Assembly: GCA_035311445.1 (NCBI GenBank)
Contig: DATGCX010000083.1
Coordinates: 7,564-71,563 of the forward strand
Length of the DNA stretch: 64,000 nt
DNA from: JAJPKK01 sp035311445
GTDB taxonomy: Bacteria; Pseudomonadota; Alphaproteobacteria; Rhizobiales; Xanthobacteraceae
Direction: 5' to 3'
The notes under the pieces are model-generated. The model was not told where the DNA came from and did not search any database. It worked only from the letters and a program-made list of their open reading frames with translations. The position numbers and the translations under genes are program-made. Positions 61,429 through 64,000 of the stretch are shown piece after piece; position 1 is the first letter of the stretch, and the number at the start of each line of letters is the position of its first letter.

Positions 61429-63048
61429 ATGCGATGGCTCATCTTTACGGCGCTGACCGCAGCGACGCTCGGCGTCGGTCTCGCTCAAGCCCAAGACAGA
61501 ACCAGGGAGCAGGACAACACAAGTGCCGCCCCGTCGGGCGAGATGGCGCTGTTGAAGAAGCTGGAGCAGATGGAGCAGCGCATTCGCACGCTCGAACGTC
61601 AGCTGAAGCAAAAGGACATGCGGCCAACCGAAGGTGCCCGGGCGCAGGCCGCCACTCCCGCCCAGCAGGCCGGCACCAAACCGGGAACGGATCGGAAGGA
61701 CGGCGACGACACCGGCCGGCCAAGGCAATCGGCGGATCAAAGCGGAACAGCCGCAGCGGCGAAGCCGGACTGGGCGACACCGGCGCCGCGTGACCTGTCC
61801 AGTAAGACGGCGCCGGTCAACAAGCCGAACAGCATCCTGGGGATGACCGACTCGCCCGTCACCGGCCTGAGCATCGGCGCCTATGGCGAAATGGCGTTCG
61901 GCGTGCAGCAGAACCCCGCCGCCAATGGGCAGTGGCAAAACGGATTCGACGTACACCGCTTCGTGCTGCTGCCAACCTACCTGATCACGCCGAACATCAT
62001 CTTCAACGCCGAGATTGAATTTGAGCACGGCGGCGCCGCCTTCGACAACGATGACAAGCTGCATGGCACCGCCGAGATCGAGCAGATCTGGCTCGATTTC
62101 AAGGTCATTGACCAGTTCAACTGGCGGGCGCCCGGCATCGATCTCATTCCGATCGGCTATATCAACGAGCATCACGAGCCGACCGGCTTCTACAGCGTCA
62201 TGCGGCCGGAACTCTACAACGGACTCATTCCGTCGACCTGGAAGGCGCCCGCCACCAGCATTTATGGGCGCCTGACGGACGGCCTCTATTACACGCTTCA
62301 GGCAAGCTCCAGCCTTGAGGATTTCGGCGACGGCTTTGACGCGCGCACCGACGCCAACACGGTGCCGCCGTTTCCGACCGGCTACGCCGCCGGAATCAAT
62401 GGGCTCGATGCCCTCGGCCTAGCCCGGCCGGTGCTCGGCGACTTTCGTCAACTCAGCAACGATATCGCGATCGCCGGTCAGTTGAGCTATTCACCGCCGG
62501 TGCTGCCAGGCTTCAACGGCAGCGTGAGTGCCTACTACACGCCCAACACCACACCGCGCGGCGCCTATGCGGACACCGGTGCGCCGCTGGGCCGATCGAG
62601 TCTGACCATGTTCGACGCCGAGTTCCGCTACCGGGTGCCCAACACGGGTTTCGAGGCGCGCGGCGAGTATGTGTTCGTCGACTTCGGCAATCCTGCCAAC
62701 CTGCGCGCCAACAATGACACCGATCCGACCAACAACGTGGGCAAGACCATGTACGGCTATTCGGGCGAACTCGCCTATCACCTGCCGCTCGGGAATATCC
62801 TGGCGAGCGATTGGGAGGCAGTGCCGTTCTATCGCTACACATTTCAGAACACCCAGACCGGCGGCTTCGCCGGCACTGATCTGAACCTGCCGACCGGCGC
62901 CGGACAGACCCAGTTCCACACGGCCGGCATTGCGGTCTTCCCCACGCCCCAGGTCGCCCTGAAGGCGACCTGGCAGAAGGTGATCAACCGCGATCCCGCA
63001 GGCGCGCGATCGGACTCCGTGCTCGGCGGCGTAGGATTTTTCTTCTGA
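61429..63048 (+). CDS. Porin with N-terminal coiled coil (phosphate/anion-selective porin type)
   Basis: 539 residues from the ATG at 61429. Signal peptide MRWLIFTALTAATLGVGLAQA, then a heptad-type coiled coil (MALLKKLEQMEQRIRTLERQ), a Pro/Ala/Gln-rich linker and a beta-barrel of about 380 residues with alternating aromatic strands (GAYGEMAFGV, NIIFNAEIEFEHGG, GLYYTLQASSS, YRYTFQNTQTGG) ending in GGVGFFF, a terminal Phe as required for outer-membrane insertion. The coiled coil plus barrel architecture is that of OprO/OprP-like and carbohydrate porins, so the solute is open. FMN-binding and ApbE genes follow in the same direction. Confidence 0.82.
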   Translation: MRWLIFTALTAATLGVGLAQAQDRTREQDNTSAAPSGEMALLKKLEQMEQRIRTLERQLKQKDMRPTEGARAQAATPAQQAGTKPGTDRKDGDDTGRPRQSADQSGTAAAAKPDWATPAPRDLSSKTAPVNKPNSILGMTDSPVTGLSIGAYGEMAFGVQQNPAANGQWQNGFDVHRFVLLPTYLITPNIIFNAEIEFEHGGAAFDNDDKLHGTAEIEQIWLDFKVIDQFNWRAPGIDLIPIGYINEHHEPTGFYSVMRPELYNGLIPSTWKAPATSIYGRLTDGLYYTLQASSSLEDFGDGFDARTDANTVPPFPTGYAAGINGLDALGLARPVLGDFRQLSNDIAIAGQLSYSPPVLPGFNGSVSAYYTPNTTPRGAYADTGAPLGRSSLTMFDAEFRYRVPNTGFEARGEYVFVDFGNPANLRANNDTDPTNNVGKTMYGYSGELAYHLPLGNILASDWEAVPFYRYTFQNTQTGGFAGTDLNLPTGAGQTQFHTAGIAVFPTPQVALKATWQKVINRDPAGARSDSVLGGVGFFF

Positions 63049-63151
63049 TGGGCGTTATCGGACCGCAGGCGTCGTTGGACCGCGGCCGTCCTCGCCCGCT
63101 CGTTATCGGCGCGCGGGACGCGCGCGGTCCCAGAACAACAGGGAGCCGAAC

Positions 63152-63622
63152 ATGAGCGATTGGGCGCGCTTGACCTTGCCTGCTGTCGTCGCTGCGACAA
63201 TCGTATCGCCGGCGCATGCGGTCCAGTATTTGACCATCGATGCCGCGCAGAAACTTGCGTTTCCGGCAGCCACTCGTTTTGTCGAGAATGGCGGACTCAC
63301 CTGGAAAGCACAGGCAGGCGACAAGCTGCTCGGCCTGTTCGTGGTCGACCACGTGATCGGCAAGCACCTCTATATCGACTATGCGGTGGCGCTCGACACC
63401 ACGGGACGTGTGACGCGGATCGATATCCTGCAATACCGCGAGTCCTACGGGGGAGAGGTGCGCGAACCAAACTGGCTTGCGCAATTCGTCGGCAAGACCA
63501 AGAGCAGCTCGCTCAAGGTCGGCAGCGATATCAGGAATATTTCGGGCGCGACATTGTCGTCGGCGCACCTCACGGAAGGCGTCAAACGGATATTGGCGAC
63601 ATATGGAAGCCGCGCGCGCTAA
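63152..63622 (+). CDS. Exported FMN-binding-domain protein
   Basis: 156 residues. Signal peptide (LTLPAVVAATIVSPAHA), then a small FMN_bind domain ending in NISGATLSSAHLTEGVKRIL; Thr134 of SGAT is the residue to which ApbE-type transferases attach FMN through a phosphodiester bond. No haem-binding CxxCH is present. Such proteins pass electrons outside the cytoplasmic membrane. GGGAG lies 7 bases before the ATG. The apbE gene directly downstream supports covalent flavinylation, and the porin upstream suggests a link to uptake or reduction of an external substrate such as ferric iron. Confidence 0.85.
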   Translation: MSDWARLTLPAVVAATIVSPAHAVQYLTIDAAQKLAFPAATRFVENGGLTWKAQAGDKLLGLFVVDHVIGKHLYIDYAVALDTTGRVTRIDILQYRESYGGEVREPNWLAQFVGKTKSSSLKVGSDIRNISGATLSSAHLTEGVKRILATYGSRAR

Positions 63623-63629
63623 AGCGGAT

Positions 63630-64000
63630 TTGGTTCCGAAGGAATCAAACATCCCGGTCATCGCCTGCGAAAGTTGTCCTCGTGAAGGCGGGGAGTGGCG
63701 ATCCTGTAACCCCGGCAGCGCCGAGAGGTACTGGATTCCCTCTTTCGCGGGAACGACACCGGGGGATCCCACCGGAACCCGCTCTGGCATTCGCCGCGCG
63801 CGACCGCTGCTCGGCACGTTTGTCGAGATCGCGGTCGCCGGGGCGACGATTCCCGTGATGGAAGCTGCCGTCGAGGCGGCGTTTGCGGCTGTCGCCACGG
63901 TGCACCGCCTGATGAGTTTTCACGAAGCCGAAAGCGATGTGAGCCGGCTTAACCGCGATGCCTGCCTGGGCGCCGCCCCGGTCCATGAGTGGACCTATCT
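63630..64000 (+). CDS. apbE: FAD:protein FMN transferase ApbE, N-terminal part (cut by window edge)
   Basis: The frame is open to the right edge. From about 63795 it reads RRARPLLGTFVEIAVAG, then AAVEAAFAAVATVHRLMSFH and SDVSRLNRDA, the ApbE N-terminus. ApbE uses FAD to attach FMN to SGAT threonines of exported proteins, here probably the product of the gene just upstream. The start is unclear: no ATG stands near RRARP, and the preceding codons come from a dispersed repeat. TTG at 63630 is the first possible start in the frame. A leader peptide may have been lost or replaced. Confidence 0.8.
   Translation, partial: MVPKESNIPVIACESCPREGGEWRSCNPGSAERYWIPSFAGTTPGDPTGTRSGIRRARPLLGTFVEIAVAGATIPVMEAAVEAAFAAVATVHRLMSFHEAESDVSRLNRDACLGAAPVHEWTY
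63729..63757. repeat. Dispersed-repeat fragment inside the apbE leader
   Basis: TACTGGATTCCCTCTTTCGC followed by GGGAACGAC matches a very common proteobacterial intergenic repeat (TGGATTCCCGCTTTCGCGGGAATGAC). It lies in frame with apbE, so the codons from it are unlikely to be original enzyme sequence. Confidence 0.6.

Overview
This looks like chromosomal DNA of an alphaproteobacterium of the order Hyphomicrobiales (Rhizobiales), close to the Bradyrhizobium / Pseudolabrys / Rhodopseudomonas group. The reasons are the high GC content, the block dusB-ntrB-ntrC-ntrY-ntrX-(dat)-hfq-hflX, a fused ispDF, the order rpoZ-spoT-pdxJ-acpS-lepB-rnc-era-recO, and intergenic palindromes of a kind common in that group. 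No rRNA, tRNA, transposase, phage gene or CRISPR array was found.

Layout. 1-10.4 kb is a loose accessory-looking region: the end of a Nudix gene, an exported C13 (legumain/caspase-like) peptidase, an SDR oxidoreductase, a Tat-exported haloacetate-dehalogenase-like hydrolase beside a Tat-exported DUF1552 protein, then small proteins around rpsU and a cold-shock gene. 10.5-18 kb is housekeeping: rlpA, dacC, then the overlapping tmk-holB and metG-tatD-MBL genes. 18.5-26 kb carries a complete type I Wadjet anti-plasmid system (jetA-jetB-jetC-jetD, leftward), with an unknown gene overlapping the jetD end tail-to-tail. 26.3-39.8 kb holds mazG, hflX, hfq, dat, the nitrogen two-component systems NtrYX and NtrBC, dusB, ispDF and pncC. 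39.8-47.5 kb holds two divergent exported proteins with a similar C-terminal tail (one a Cache-TAXI fusion), ratA, lipA, argC, an exported metallo-beta-lactamase-fold protein and a DedA protein. 47.8-61 kb holds parE, the recO-era-rnc-lepB-acpS-pdxJ-spoT cluster, rpoZ, a NYN nuclease, a family 5 uracil-DNA glycosylase, a peroxiredoxin, a VOC protein and smpB. 61-64 kb holds a porin, a small exported FMN-binding protein and the start of apbE, which suggests an extracytoplasmic flavin redox locus behind an unusually AT-rich control region.

How the genes work together. The Wadjet genes encode an SMC-type DNA-extruding complex and a Toprim nuclease that cleaves circular plasmids; they sit between two housekeeping blocks. 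NtrBC and NtrYX couple nitrogen status to transcription, with DusB in front of ntrB as is usual in this class. The spoT-recO cluster joins stringent response, vitamin B6, acyl-carrier-protein activation, protein secretion, RNA processing and recombination. The gaps hold a family of near-perfect inverted repeats that also produce spurious N-terminal extensions of neighbouring reading frames. The strongest leads beyond ordinary annotation are the Wadjet locus with its overlapping fifth gene, the shared LF-EFL-W-SQ tail, a vestigial palindromic operator at 18.25 kb, a terminator with no gene in front of it at 8.13 kb, a tandem 22-bp repeat before parE, and the porin-FMN-ApbE locus.
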